This document shows, in pieces, positions 1 through 7,680 of a stretch of DNA of 64,000 nt. Position 1 is the stretch's first letter, and each line of letters starts with the position of its first letter. Below the pieces are notes generated by a model. That model saw nothing but the letters and a program-made list of their open reading frames with translations, ran no database searches and had not been told where the DNA came from. Both the position numbers and the translations under genes were made by a program. Origin of the DNA: Actinoplanes utahensis (GTDB lineage Bacteria > Actinomycetota > Actinomycetes > Mycobacteriales > Micromonosporaceae); assembly GCF_016862455.1 (NCBI RefSeq), contig NZ_BOMZ01000103.1:28917-92916 (forward strand), read 5' to 3'.

Positions 1-10
1 CGACCGTGAG

Positions 11-40
11 AGGCCGGTTCCGTTGCGACGGAACCGGCCT
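11..40. terminator. Intrinsic terminator-like hairpin after lexA
   Basis: A perfect 13-bp stem (11-23 with 28-40) closes on a TGCG loop. On the plus strand it is followed by TTTCG. It lies 17 bp past the lexA stop codon, so it could end lexA transcription, a plus-strand gene outside the window, or both. Confidence 0.75.
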
Positions 41-57
41 TTCGTGTCCGTGGGTCC

Positions 58-834
58 TCAGACCCGCCGCAGCACCGCCACCACGCGGCCCATGATCGTC
101 GCGTCGTCGCCCGGGATCGGGTCGAAGGCCGGGTTCGCCGGCATCAGCCAGACGTGCCCGTCCCGCTGGCGGTAACTCTTCACGGTCGCCTCACCGTCGA
201 TCATCGCGGCCACGATGTCGCCGGCCTCGGCGTTCGGCTGCTGCCGCACGACCACCCAGTCGCCGTTGCAGATCGCGGCGTCGATCATCGAGTCGCCCTT
301 GACCTCGAGCATGAAGACGTCGCCCTCGCCGACCAGCTCGCGCGGCAGGGGGAAGAAGTCCTCGACGGCCTGCTCGGCGAGGATCGGCCCACCGGCGGCG
401 ATCCGCCCGACCAGAGGCACGTAGGCGGGCTGCGGACGGGCGGCCCGCAGGCTCTCGTCGTCGACCAGCTCCCCGGGCGCACGGACGTCCACAGCCCGGG
501 GGCGGTTGGGGTCACGGCGCAGGTAGCCCTTGGACTCCAGGGCCTTCAACTGGTAGGCCACGCTGGAGGGGGAGACCAGGCCCACCGCCTCGCCGATCTC
601 GCGCACGCTCGGCGGATAGCCGTAGCGCTCCACCCAGTCCCGGATGAACTCGAGGATGCGCCGCTGCCGGGCGGTCAGGTCGGCGGCGACCACTTCGGGA
701 AGGTGGCTGACCGGTGTCACGGCTCGTAACTGGGGTGCGTCGGTGCCGCGCGAACGGCCCGTAGTGCGGCGCCGGGCGGCTTCGGGCTTCCTGGTCTGAT
801 GCTGCTGTCGGCTCGTCCGGTCGTCGGTCGACAC
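58..834 (-). CDS. lexA: LexA repressor, master regulator of the SOS response
   Basis: LexA binds SOS boxes and cleaves itself when RecA filaments form on damaged DNA. From the chosen start the protein has 258 residues. An N-terminal winged helix (about residues 50-120) is followed by an S24 peptidase-like domain. The Ala-Gly cleavage bond is at about 147-148, the catalytic Ser in GDSMID at about 182 and the Lys in EATVKSY at about 219. I chose the GTG at 834 because GGGAGGG sits 5 bases upstream; an in-frame start at 870 has no ribosome site. The first 45 residues are a basic, probably disordered extension. SOS-box-like sites at 964-979 and 1040-1071 suggest autoregulation. It is divergent from a 45-residue membrane protein gene. 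Confidence 0.96.
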   Translation of the reverse strand: MSTDDRTSRQQHQTRKPEAARRRTTGRSRGTDAPQLRAVTPVSHLPEVVAADLTARQRRILEFIRDWVERYGYPPSVREIGEAVGLVSPSSVAYQLKALESKGYLRRDPNRPRAVDVRAPGELVDDESLRAARPQPAYVPLVGRIAAGGPILAEQAVEDFFPLPRELVGEGDVFMLEVKGDSMIDAAICNGDWVVVRQQPNAEAGDIVAAMIDGEATVKSYRQRDGHVWLMPANPAFDPIPGDDATIMGRVVAVLRRV

Positions 835-963
835 GTCCGCCCTCCCTGTCGGCCAGTGCCTCGTCGGCACGTGGTGCGTCGCGGAGCCGGACAGTGCCGT
901 GGGGATGGCGAACGTCCGGCTGACCCCTCTTGACGGAAAACCTAGTGTGCAGGTCCGACATAT

Positions 964-979
964 TCAAACATCTGTACGA
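964..979. promoter_or_regulatory. SOS box (LexA site) on the lexA side
   Basis: TCAAACATCTGTACGA matches the actinobacterial SOS box TCGAAC-N4-GTTCGA at 10 of 12 fixed positions. It lies 130 bp upstream of the lexA GTG, so it probably mediates autorepression. Confidence 0.6.
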
Positions 980-1039
980 GATTTCCCCGGCGTGTCGCTC
1001 TCCGGTGCTCGACTTCCGTACCTGTGTTCTGATAGACCG

Positions 1040-1071
1040 TCGTACGGGCGTTCTATCGAACGGGTGTCCGA
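1040..1071. promoter_or_regulatory. Two abutting SOS boxes in front of the small membrane protein gene
   Basis: TCGTACGGGCGTTCTA (1040-1055, 10 of 12 fixed positions) directly abuts TCGAACGGGTGTCCGA (1056-1071, 11 of 12). The second box ends one base before the ribosome site AAGGAG of the gene starting at 1084. Tight LexA control of that gene is therefore likely. Confidence 0.65.
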
Positions 1072-1083
1072 AAGGAGTCTGTC

Positions 1084-1221
1084 ATGACGGTCAGTGGTGC
1101 GCGACACGCCGAGCCGCCGGTGCGCCTCACCCGCCGTGGTCGCACGGTTCTGTGCGGTCTCTTCCTGGCCCTGGCGGCGACGGCCAGTGTGATCCTCTTC
1201 GTGACCGCCTCGCACGTCTGA
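1084..1221 (+). CDS. 45-residue SOS-controlled membrane protein divergent from lexA
   Basis: This short gene encodes a basic N-terminus (residues 1-22, many Arg), one hydrophobic helix (about 23-42) and a three-residue tail, so it should be a type II-like small membrane protein. AAAGGAG lies 6 bases upstream of the ATG, and tandem SOS-box-like sites sit just before that. In mycobacteria the gene divergent from lexA (Rv2719c, ChiZ) is SOS-induced, carries a transmembrane helix plus LysM domain and slows division. Here the reading frame stops right after the helix, and I see no LysM-coding sequence in the 350 bp downstream. The likely role is an SOS division inhibitor reduced to its membrane segment. 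Function is inferred from position only. Confidence 0.7.
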   Translation: MTVSGARHAEPPVRLTRRGRTVLCGLFLALAATASVILFVTASHV

Positions 1222-1408
1222 CCGGGCCTGTTCCGGTCCTCCCGGGTTGATCTCCGTCGGGTGCTCCGACCGATTCCCCGGCGCGTCGAGGCGGCGATCC
1301 GGCCGCTCCGCGTGATCGTGTCATCACCTCGGGTGGTGAGGTGAGAAATACGGCGCGTCGGCATCCCGGTGAACTTGCGTCGGCGTCCGCCGGGGCCTAG
1401 CGTCTACC

Positions 1409-1422
1409 CCAACATCTAGTGG
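1409..1422. promoter_or_regulatory. Possible NrdR box
   Basis: CCAACATCTAGTGG is an imperfect palindrome resembling the actinobacterial NrdR recognition element, which would give autoregulation of nrdR-nrdJ. A second box at the usual 31-33 bp spacing is not evident, so the call is tentative. Confidence 0.3.
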
Positions 1423-1437
1423 TTACACGGATGTAAG

Positions 1438-1488
1438 TCGTCCACAGGTTGGGGTTCCTTCTCCCCGGTTATCCACACGTCATCCACA
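1438..1488 (+). promoter_or_regulatory. Cluster of three DnaA boxes upstream of nrdR
   Basis: TTATCCACA (1469-1477) is a perfect consensus DnaA box. TCGTCCACA (1438-1446) and TCATCCACA (1480-1488) each differ by one base from TTGTCCACA or TTATCCACA. All three have the same orientation, 84-134 bp before the nrdR start, consistent with DnaA coupling dNTP supply to replication initiation. Confidence 0.6.
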
Positions 1489-1571
1489 GCGCAGCCCGTT
1501 GTCTTCGCAATGGTCGCGCTGCGTTTTGCCGTGCCCGGATCCCGTCGAGCAGGGCCCGGAGGGAGATCTCG

Positions 1572-2090
1572 GTGCGCTGCCCGTACTGTCGCCATGCCGA
1601 TTCGCGCGTGGTCGACTCACGAGAGGCCGACGACGGTCAGCTGATCCGTCGCCGCCGCTCGTGCCCCGAGTGCGGCAAGCGGTTCACCACCGTCGAGGAA
1701 GCTGTTCTCGCGGTCGTGAAACGCAGCGGCGTGACCGAGCCGTTCAGCCGGACGAAGATCATGAGTGGCGTGCGCAAGGCCTGTCAGGGCCGGCCGGTCG
1801 ACGAGGACTCCATCGCCCTGCTCGCGCAGCGGGTCGAGGAGGCCGTCCGGGCACGCGGCGCCGCCGAGATCCCCAGCCACGAGGTGGGCCTGGCCATCCT
1901 CACGCCACTGCGTGAGCTGGACCAGGTGGCTTACCTCCGATTCGCCAGCGTGTACAAGTCGTTCGACTCTCTCGACGAATTCGAGAAGGAGATCGCCGCG
2001 CTGCGCGATGCCGGCCCCGTCCGGGAAACCGGGACGCGACACGCCGTCGCGCCACGGTCCGGGGGACGCGCACCCAAGCTCAACGGCTGA
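1572..2090 (+). CDS. nrdR: NrdR, repressor of ribonucleotide reductase genes
   Basis: NrdR senses ATP/dATP and represses ribonucleotide reductase operons. The 172-residue protein has an N-terminal zinc ribbon (Cys3, Cys6, Cys31, Cys34) and an ATP-cone at about 49-139. The GTG at 1572 is chosen because GGAGGGAG lies just upstream and MRCPYC is the usual NrdR N-terminus. The C-terminal 20 residues are a basic tail. The class II reductase gene nrdJ starts 82 bp downstream, so the two probably form an nrdR-nrdJ operon as in Streptomyces. Confidence 0.97.
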   Translation: MRCPYCRHADSRVVDSREADDGQLIRRRRSCPECGKRFTTVEEAVLAVVKRSGVTEPFSRTKIMSGVRKACQGRPVDEDSIALLAQRVEEAVRARGAAEIPSHEVGLAILTPLRELDQVAYLRFASVYKSFDSLDEFEKEIAALRDAGPVRETGTRHAVAPRSGGRAPKLNG

Positions 2091-2172
2091 GGCGCCATGG
2101 CGGACGGCCTAAGCCGAGAGCACTTCTTACCGACACACCTGTAGCGGTACCTACGAGGGGGAGCACATCCAT

Positions 2173-5100
2173 ATGGCCGGAGACGGCATCACTGCAGGTC
2201 GCCAGCGCAGCCGGACGAACGGCGGCAACGGCGCGGCGGCCGGGGGGCTGCGAGTGGAGCGGGTCTGGACGACCGAGGGCGTTCACCCGTACGACGAGGT
2301 CGAGTGGGAACGCCGCGACGTCGTCATGACCAACTGGCGCGACGGCTCGATCAACTTCGAGCAGCGCGGTGTGGAGTACCCCGCGTTCTGGAGTGTGAAC
2401 GCGGCGAACATCGTCACCACCAAGTACTTCCGCGGCGCGGTCGGCACGCCGGAGCGGGAATGGTCGCTCAAGCAGCTCATCGACCGGGTCGTCACGACGT
2501 ACCGCAAGGCGGGCGACGACTACGGCTACTTCGCCACCTCCGCCGACGCCGAGATCTTCGAGCACGAGCTGACCTGGATGCTGTTGCACCAGGTGTTCAG
2601 CTTCAACTCGCCGGTCTGGTTCAACGTCGGCACCAAGTCGCCGCAGCAGGTCAGCGCCTGCTTCATCCTCTCCGTGGACGACTCGATGGACTCCATCCTC
2701 GAGTGGTACAAGGAGGAGGGCCTGATCTTCAAGGGCGGCTCCGGCTCGGGCGTCAACCTCTCCCGGATCCGTTCCTCCAAGGAACTGCTCTCCTCCGGTG
2801 GCACCGCCAGCGGCCCCGTCAGCTTCATGCGCGGTGCCGACGCCAGCGCGGGCACCATCAAGTCCGGCGGCGCCACCCGGCGCGCGGCCAAGATGGTCAT
2901 CATCGACGTGGACCACCCCGACGTCGAGGAGTTCGTCTGGACCAAGGCGCGCGAGGAGAACAAGATCCGCGCGCTGCGGGACGCCGGCTTCGACATGGAC
3001 CTGGGCGGCGCCGACATCGTCAGCGTGCAGTACCAGAACGCCAACAACTCGGTACGGGTCAGCGACGAGTTCATGCGCGCCGTCGAGGAGGGCACGAAGT
3101 TCGGCCTCCGCGGCCGGCTGAACGGCGATGTGATCGAGGAGATCGACGCCAAGAAGCTGTTCCGCGACATCGCCCAGGCCGCCTGGGAGTGCGCCGACCC
3201 CGGCCTGCAGTACGACGACACCATCAACGACTGGCACACCAACCCCGAGACCGGCCGGATCACCGCGTCCAACCCGTGCTCGGAGTACATGTCGCTGGAC
3301 GACTCGTCCTGCAACCTGGCCTCGCTGAACCTGATGAAGTTCCTCAAGGCCGACGGTGGCTTCGAGGTGGAGAAGTTCGTCAAGAGCGTCGAGTTCATCA
3401 TCACCGCGATGGACATCTCGATCTGTTTCGCCGACTTCCCGACCGAGAAGATCGGGGTCACCACCCGCGCCTACCGTCAGCTCGGTATCGGGTACGCGAA
3501 CCTCGGCGCCCTGCTGATGGCGTCCGGTCTGCCCTACGACTCCGAGGGTGGCCGGAGCGTCGCCGCGGCGATCACCTCGCTGATGACCGGTACGGCGTAC
3601 CGGCGCTCCGCCGAACTGGCCGGTGTCGTCGGCGCCTACGACGGCTACGCCCGTAACGCCGAGGGTCACCAGCGCGTCATGCGCAAGCACGCCGCCGCCA
3701 ACGACGAGCTGCGCCCGCAGGGCCCGGTCGCGGGCGAGATCGTCCGCGAGGCGACCCGTCAGTGGCAGAACGGCAACAAGATCGGCGCCAAGAACGGCTG
3801 GCGCAACGCGCAGGCCTCGGTTCTCGCGCCGACCGGCACCATCGGCCTGATGATGGACTGCGACACCACCGGCATCGAGCCCGACCTGGCCCTGGTCAAG
3901 TTCAAGAAGCTGGTCGGCGGCGGCTCCATGCAGATCGTCAACCAGACCGTCCCGCGGGCGCTGCGCAGCATCGGCTACCCCGAGGAGCAGGTCGAGGCGA
4001 TCGTCGAGCACATCGCCGAGCACGGCAACGTCGTCGACGCGCCCGGTCTCAAGCCGGAGCACTACGCGATCTTCGACTGCGCCATGGGCGACCGGGTCAT
4101 CGCCCCGCTCGGCCACGTCCGGATGATGGCCGCGGTGCAGCCGTTCATCTCCGGCGCCATCTCCAAGACGGTCAACATGCCGGAGTCGGCGACCGTCGAG
4201 GAGATCGAGGAGATCCACTTCCAGGGCTGGAAGCTGGGCCTCAAGGCGCTGGCGATCTACCGCGACAACTGCAAGGTGGGCCAGCCGCTGTCGGCCGCCA
4301 AGAAGAAGCCGGCGGCCACCGAGGCGGCGGCCGAGGAGACCAAGGCGATCGAGAAGGTCGTCGAGAAGGTCGTGGAGAAGGTGGTCGAGTACCGCCCGGT
4401 CCGCAAGCGGCTGCCGAAGAAGCGCTCGTCCGAGACGGTGTCGTTCTCGGTCGCCGGCGCCAAGGGCTACCTGACCGCCTCGTCGTACCCCGACGACGGT
4501 CTCGGCGAGGTCTTCCTCAAGATGTCGAAGCAGGGCTCGACGCTGGCCGGTGTGATGGACGCCTTCTCGGTCGCCATCTCGATAGGCCTGCAGTACGGCG
4601 TCCCGCTGGAGACGTACGTCGGCAAGTTCACCAACATGCGCTTCGAGCCGGCCGGTATGACCGACGACCCGGACGTCCGCATGGCGTCCTCGGTGATGGA
4701 CTACATCTTCCGTCGCCTGGCGCTGGACTTCCTGCCCTACGAGACCCGCTCCGAGCTGGGCATCTTCACCGCCAAGGAGCGGCTGGCCCAGGCACAGGCC
4801 GAGGCGGCCGCCGACGCCGCCGCGGTGGACCTGGCCGGCATGGCCGCGTCCGCGCCGGTCTCCCCGGCCGGTTCGGCGAGCGTCACGGTGGCCGAGGTCA
4901 AGGCCTCGACCTCGGCGGCGGCCCCGGCTCCCGTGGAGAAGGACGCCCCGGTGACCGCGGGCTCCTCGACCGAGCTGCTGGAGATCGTCACCGGCCACGC
5001 CGCCGACGCGCCGCTCTGCTTCACCTGCGGCACGAAGATGCGCCGCGCCGGCAGCTGCTACGTCTGCGAGGGCTGCGGCTCCACCTCCGGCTGCAGCTGA
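2173..5100 (+). CDS. nrdJ: Adenosylcobalamin-dependent (class II) ribonucleotide reductase
   Basis: The enzyme reduces ribonucleotides to deoxyribonucleotides using a B12-derived radical, independent of oxygen. The 975-residue length is typical. Visible active-site elements are Cys163 (SACFIL), the NPCSE motif with Cys369 and Glu371, the partner Cys380, and the phosphate-binding APTGTIG stretch near residue 560. A charged linker near residue 720 repeats the unit VVEK three times. An Ala/Pro-rich linker near 870-940 leads to a C-terminal zinc-ribbon-like tail with paired CxxC motifs, used to re-reduce the active site. GAGGGGGAG precedes the ATG. A strong hairpin ends the operon at 5121-5154. 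Confidence 0.97.
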   Translation: MAGDGITAGRQRSRTNGGNGAAAGGLRVERVWTTEGVHPYDEVEWERRDVVMTNWRDGSINFEQRGVEYPAFWSVNAANIVTTKYFRGAVGTPEREWSLKQLIDRVVTTYRKAGDDYGYFATSADAEIFEHELTWMLLHQVFSFNSPVWFNVGTKSPQQVSACFILSVDDSMDSILEWYKEEGLIFKGGSGSGVNLSRIRSSKELLSSGGTASGPVSFMRGADASAGTIKSGGATRRAAKMVIIDVDHPDVEEFVWTKAREENKIRALRDAGFDMDLGGADIVSVQYQNANNSVRVSDEFMRAVEEGTKFGLRGRLNGDVIEEIDAKKLFRDIAQAAWECADPGLQYDDTINDWHTNPETGRITASNPCSEYMSLDDSSCNLASLNLMKFLKADGGFEVEKFVKSVEFIITAMDISICFADFPTEKIGVTTRAYRQLGIGYANLGALLMASGLPYDSEGGRSVAAAITSLMTGTAYRRSAELAGVVGAYDGYARNAEGHQRVMRKHAAANDELRPQGPVAGEIVREATRQWQNGNKIGAKNGWRNAQASVLAPTGTIGLMMDCDTTGIEPDLALVKFKKLVGGGSMQIVNQTVPRALRSIGYPEEQVEAIVEHIAEHGNVVDAPGLKPEHYAIFDCAMGDRVIAPLGHVRMMAAVQPFISGAISKTVNMPESATVEEIEEIHFQGWKLGLKALAIYRDNCKVGQPLSAAKKKPAATEAAAEETKAIEKVVEKVVEKVVEYRPVRKRLPKKRSSETVSFSVAGAKGYLTASSYPDDGLGEVFLKMSKQGSTLAGVMDAFSVAISIGLQYGVPLETYVGKFTNMRFEPAGMTDDPDVRMASSVMDYIFRRLALDFLPYETRSELGIFTAKERLAQAQAEAAADAAAVDLAGMAASAPVSPAGSASVTVAEVKASTSAAAPAPVEKDAPVTAGSSTELLEIVTGHAADAPLCFTCGTKMRRAGSCYVCEGCGSTSGCS

Positions 5101-5120
5101 CTCCTGCCGCGCTGACGACA

Positions 5121-5154
5121 GCGACCGTCCGGCCCTCAGGGGCCGGGCGGTCGC
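5121..5154 (+). terminator. Intrinsic terminator after nrdJ
   Basis: A 15-bp stem (5121-5135 with 5140-5154, one T-G pair) has a TCAG loop and is followed by TTCGTCGTTT. It starts 20 bp after the nrdJ stop codon. Confidence 0.8.
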
Positions 5155-5223
5155 TTCGTCGTTTCGGCCGCATCCGACAATGGGCGTCTACGGGGCCAGG
5201 ACCGAGTCGGGGAGGAGAGCAGG

Positions 5224-5763
5224 ATGGGCAGCCCGGAGGACCTTCAGGCGGAGGCGCGTACGGTGCTCGCGCTGCTGGAGCCGCTGGGGCCGGTGACGCC
5301 CACCGGCAGCTTCGTGTCGGGCCTGATGGTGTGGCGCGATCTCGACGTGATGCTGACCGGCGGCCCGGATCATCGGCCGGAGGATGTCGTGGCGCTGCTC
5401 GGCCGGGCGGTGACGATCCCGGGCCTGACCGGTTTCAGCGTCGCCGACCAGCGTGGGGACCGGTCGCCCACCGGCAAGCAGCGCGACGAGCGCTTTCACG
5501 TCGTCCTGACGGTGGGTGCGTGGCGGGTCGACCTGTCGATCTGGCTGCACGACGATCATGCCGACGTGACCGAGTGGCACCGGGCGCTCGCCGCCCGCCT
5601 GACCGAGGAGGAGCGCCAGGCGATCCTCGCGATCAAGCAGGTGTGGCATCGGCGGCCGGAGTACCCGGACGAGGTGGGCGGCTTCGACATCTACACCGCG
5701 GTCCTCGAGCACGAGGTGCGCACCGCCGTCGAGTTCGGCGTCTGGCTGCGCACCGCCCGGTGA
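5224..5763 (+). CDS. Nucleotidyltransferase-fold protein, unknown substrate
   Basis: This 179-residue cytoplasmic protein has near its N-terminus a GSFVSGLMVWRDLDVML segment. That resembles the GS...DxD active-site strand of the minimal nucleotidyltransferase fold: a GS pair, then DLDV about ten residues later. A later VDLSIWL could supply the third acidic residue. Its family assignment is by motif only. GGGGAGGAG lies 7 bases before the ATG. It stands alone between the nrdJ terminator and a minisatellite whose first unit covers its stop codon. A toxin-type or antibiotic-modifying nucleotidyltransferase is possible, but no partner gene is adjacent. Confidence 0.75.
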   Translation: MGSPEDLQAEARTVLALLEPLGPVTPTGSFVSGLMVWRDLDVMLTGGPDHRPEDVVALLGRAVTIPGLTGFSVADQRGDRSPTGKQRDERFHVVLTVGAWRVDLSIWLHDDHADVTEWHRALAARLTEEERQAILAIKQVWHRRPEYPDEVGGFDIYTAVLEHEVRTAVEFGVWLRTAR

Positions 5764-5930
5764 AGGGCCGGGCGGCCGTGCACCCGCCCCGGTGAAGGGT
5801 CGAGTGCCGCGCGCCCATCCCGGTGAAGGGTCGAGTGCCGCGCGCCCATCCCGGTGAAGGGTCGGCCGCCGTGCATCCGGCCAGTGAAGGGTCGAGCGCC
5901 GTGCGTCCGGCCGGTGACGGGATAGCCGCT
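5759..5930. repeat. Minisatellite of 30-32 bp units
   Basis: About six imperfect units start with GGTGAAGGGTCGAG; units two and three are identical over 31 bp. The array begins inside the last codons of the upstream gene, supplies its TGA stop, and ends 45 bp before the stop of the convergent hydrolase gene. Copy number may vary between strains. Confidence 0.85.
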
Positions 5931-5973
5931 GCGCACCGCCTCATGGAGGTGCCGCCGACGTCCCGGTGGGGGA

Positions 5974-6867
5974 TCAGGCGAGGAAGTCGGTGATCAGCGC
6001 GGCCAGAGCGGTGGGCTGCTCGATCACCATGGCGTGGGAGGCGTCGGCCAGCTGCACGTGGCGCAGATGCGGCACCGCACGCGCCCGCTCCACCAGGTAC
6101 CGCCGGTAGGCCGCGTACAGCTCGGCGAACGGCTCCTGCTCGGGCAGGTCGCGGGTGGCGAGCACGAGCAGCTGGGGGCACGTCGTCGCGGCGTGGACCG
6201 GCCCGAGATCCAGCTCGTTCATCGCGTCGCGCATCTGTGCGGTGAGCGCCGCGGACGGCCGGATCGACGTCTCCCCGCCGGCGTGCACCAGGTTGCGCCG
6301 GAAGCCCTCGATCCACACCTTCTCGTTGGCGCCCATGTCGCGGGCCGCCATCCGCTGCCGCTCCACCAGGTCGGGCAGCTGCTCGGCGGGGATCGTCTGC
6401 CCGGCGGCCGCCTGCATGCCGTCGAAGATCGCGTGCAGCCGGGCCAGCTCGGCCGCCGCCTTCTCCGGGTCGAGGCCGGGCAGTTGCTCGGGGTGGGTGG
6501 GCGGCGGGTTGCCGTCGAGGCTGACCACGCCGGGGGACTCCGGGTGCCGCTGGCCCCACAGGGCGGCGAGCATGCCGCCGAGCGAGTGGCCGACGACGGC
6601 GGGCCGCTCCAGCTCCAGCTGGACGCAGACGGCGGCGAGGTCGCCGAGGGCGGCGTCCCACGTCCAGGGGCCGTCGGCGGAGCGGCCGTGCCCGCGCAGG
6701 TCGACGGTGACGACCCGGTGCCGGGGCCGCAGCTCCCGGGCCAGGCCGGTCATCTGGGCCAGGTTGCCGCCGGCGCCGTGCAGGAGCAGCAGGGGCGGCT
6801 GGTCGCCGCCGAAGTCGCGGGTCGCCAGCTGCACTTCACCGGCGTCGATCAGACGGTCGTTGATCAT
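5974..6867 (-). CDS. Alpha/beta hydrolase
   Basis: The 297-residue protein has the alpha/beta-hydrolase fold: the oxyanion motif HGAGGN near residue 31, the nucleophile elbow GHSLGG near residue 98, an acid after strand six and a C-terminal His in ADASHAMVIEQP. A helical cap region lies in the middle. The substrate is unknown; esterase or hydrolase of small acyl compounds is the family default. The ATG at 6867 overlaps the stop codon of the upstream HTH gene by 4 bases and has GAGGAG upstream, so the two are co-translated. Confidence 0.88.
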   Translation of the reverse strand: MINDRLIDAGEVQLATRDFGGDQPPLLLLHGAGGNLAQMTGLARELRPRHRVVTVDLRGHGRSADGPWTWDAALGDLAAVCVQLELERPAVVGHSLGGMLAALWGQRHPESPGVVSLDGNPPPTHPEQLPGLDPEKAAAELARLHAIFDGMQAAAGQTIPAEQLPDLVERQRMAARDMGANEKVWIEGFRRNLVHAGGETSIRPSAALTAQMRDAMNELDLGPVHAATTCPQLLVLATRDLPEQEPFAELYAAYRRYLVERARAVPHLRHVQLADASHAMVIEQPTALAALITDFLA

Positions 6868-7310
6868 GGGTTCTCCTCGTTGCGGAGCCGGTCGCGGATG
6901 GCGGAGACGGGGACGCCGCCGTCCGGATGGCGGGGCAGGCGGCCGCGGCGCACCAGGTCGTGCACGCCCTGCCGGGTGATGCCGAGCATCGCGCCGGCGG
7001 TCGCGTAGGACACCGAGGCCGCATAGGGGTGGCCGGCACGGCGCACCACGATCTGCCCGAGCGGGGTGCGCCACCAGTCGGCCGGTGGCAGGAAGGCTTC
7101 GTCACCGGGGTAGAGGGTGCCGATCAGCCGGGCGATGAGCCGGACGGCCGCGGCGTCGTCGCCGCCCTCCAGGGTCCGGGTCCAGCCGGCCACCCGGAGC
7201 CGCAGCAGGTCGCGCACCGCGCCGACCGGCCGGTCGTCCTCGAGGAGGATCTCCAGGGGGTCGAGCAGGCGGTTGTCGAGCAGGCGGTGCAACTGCTCGG
7301 CCAGGTCCAT
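6864..7310 (-). CDS. HTH DNA-binding protein, probable regulator of the hydrolase
   Basis: A 148-residue protein. Residues 105-145 form a helix-turn-helix of the excisionase/MerR-like type (SYATAGAMLGITRQGVHDLV, then RRGRLPRHPDGG). The N-terminal 100 residues are helical with no family I recognise. It is the first gene of a two-gene operon with the hydrolase. A perfect inverted repeat at 7328-7348, 18 bp upstream of its start, is the obvious candidate operator for autoregulation and for the divergent DUF5522 gene. Confidence 0.75.
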   Translation of the reverse strand: MDLAEQLHRLLDNRLLDPLEILLEDDRPVGAVRDLLRLRVAGWTRTLEGGDDAAAVRLIARLIGTLYPGDEAFLPPADWWRTPLGQIVVRRAGHPYAASVSYATAGAMLGITRQGVHDLVRRGRLPRHPDGGVPVSAIRDRLRNEENP

Positions 7311-7327
7311 CGGCCCATCGTTCCGCT

Positions 7328-7348
7328 ACTTGACAGCAGGTGTCAAGT
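7328..7348. promoter_or_regulatory. Perfect inverted repeat, candidate operator
   Basis: ACTTGACA-N5-TGTCAAGT has 8-bp arms without mismatch and each arm holds a TTGACA -35-like hexamer. It lies in the 63-bp space between the divergent HTH gene and the DUF5522 gene, where a repressor could control both promoters. Confidence 0.6.
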
Positions 7349-7373
7349 CGGCGGTGCCGATAGGGTTCCGGGC

Positions 7374-7613
7374 GTGAAGCGTCTCCCGCTGGCGCCCCGC
7401 GCCCTCACCGAGCCGCATCCGAGCCGTCTGCCACCCGACCATCCGCGCCGGGCGGAGATCCTGGCCGCCCACGCCGGGGCGCTCGCCGCGGGGCAGGCCG
7501 GATATCCGGATCCCGGCACCGGTCTGTTCGTGCTGACCGCCGGTTTCCTGGCCGATCGCGGCACCTGCTGCACCCGCGGCTGCCGTCACTGTCCGTACGT
7601 GGATGAGCCGTGA
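7374..7613 (+). CDS. DUF5522-type small cysteine-rich protein
   Basis: The 79-residue protein has a C-terminal cluster CCTRGCRHCPY, the hallmark of the DUF5522 family, suggesting a metal or Fe-S site. Its middle segment (YPDPGTGLFVLTAGFLADRG) is also typical. Biochemical function is unknown. GTG at 7374 is the first start in frame after the operator and no clear ribosome site is visible, so the mRNA could be nearly leaderless. The lipoprotein gene starts 67 bp downstream on the same strand. Confidence 0.75.
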   Translation: MKRLPLAPRALTEPHPSRLPPDHPRRAEILAAHAGALAAGQAGYPDPGTGLFVLTAGFLADRGTCCTRGCRHCPYVDEP

Positions 7614-7680
7614 TCAGGCTCTTCCGCCGGACCCGCACGGCCAGTACGGTCGGGTGCGCCCGCACCGGGAAGGATCGATA

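Larger units (their letters stand above)
1222..1571. other. Non-coding region before nrdR with regulatory sites
   Basis: These 350 bp hold no convincing gene. The first half is featureless GC-rich DNA. The second half contains a possible NrdR box (1409-1422), three DnaA boxes (1438-1488) and the nrdR ribosome site GGAGGGAG, so it is read as the nrdR-nrdJ promoter region. Confidence 0.6.

Noticed and set aside
2091..2172. Cobalamin riboswitch before nrdJ
   Set aside because: The spacer between nrdR and nrdJ is only 82 bp, too short for the element, and no B12-box-like sequence is visible here or before nrdR.
2080..4998. Open frame of 972 codons antisense to nrdJ
   Set aside because: No ribosome site, no domain, and complete overlap with an unmistakable reductase gene. 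It is a shadow of third-position GC bias.
5759..5930. CRISPR-like spacing of the 30-32 bp repeats
   Set aside because: The units are contiguous without unique spacers, and no cas gene is near.
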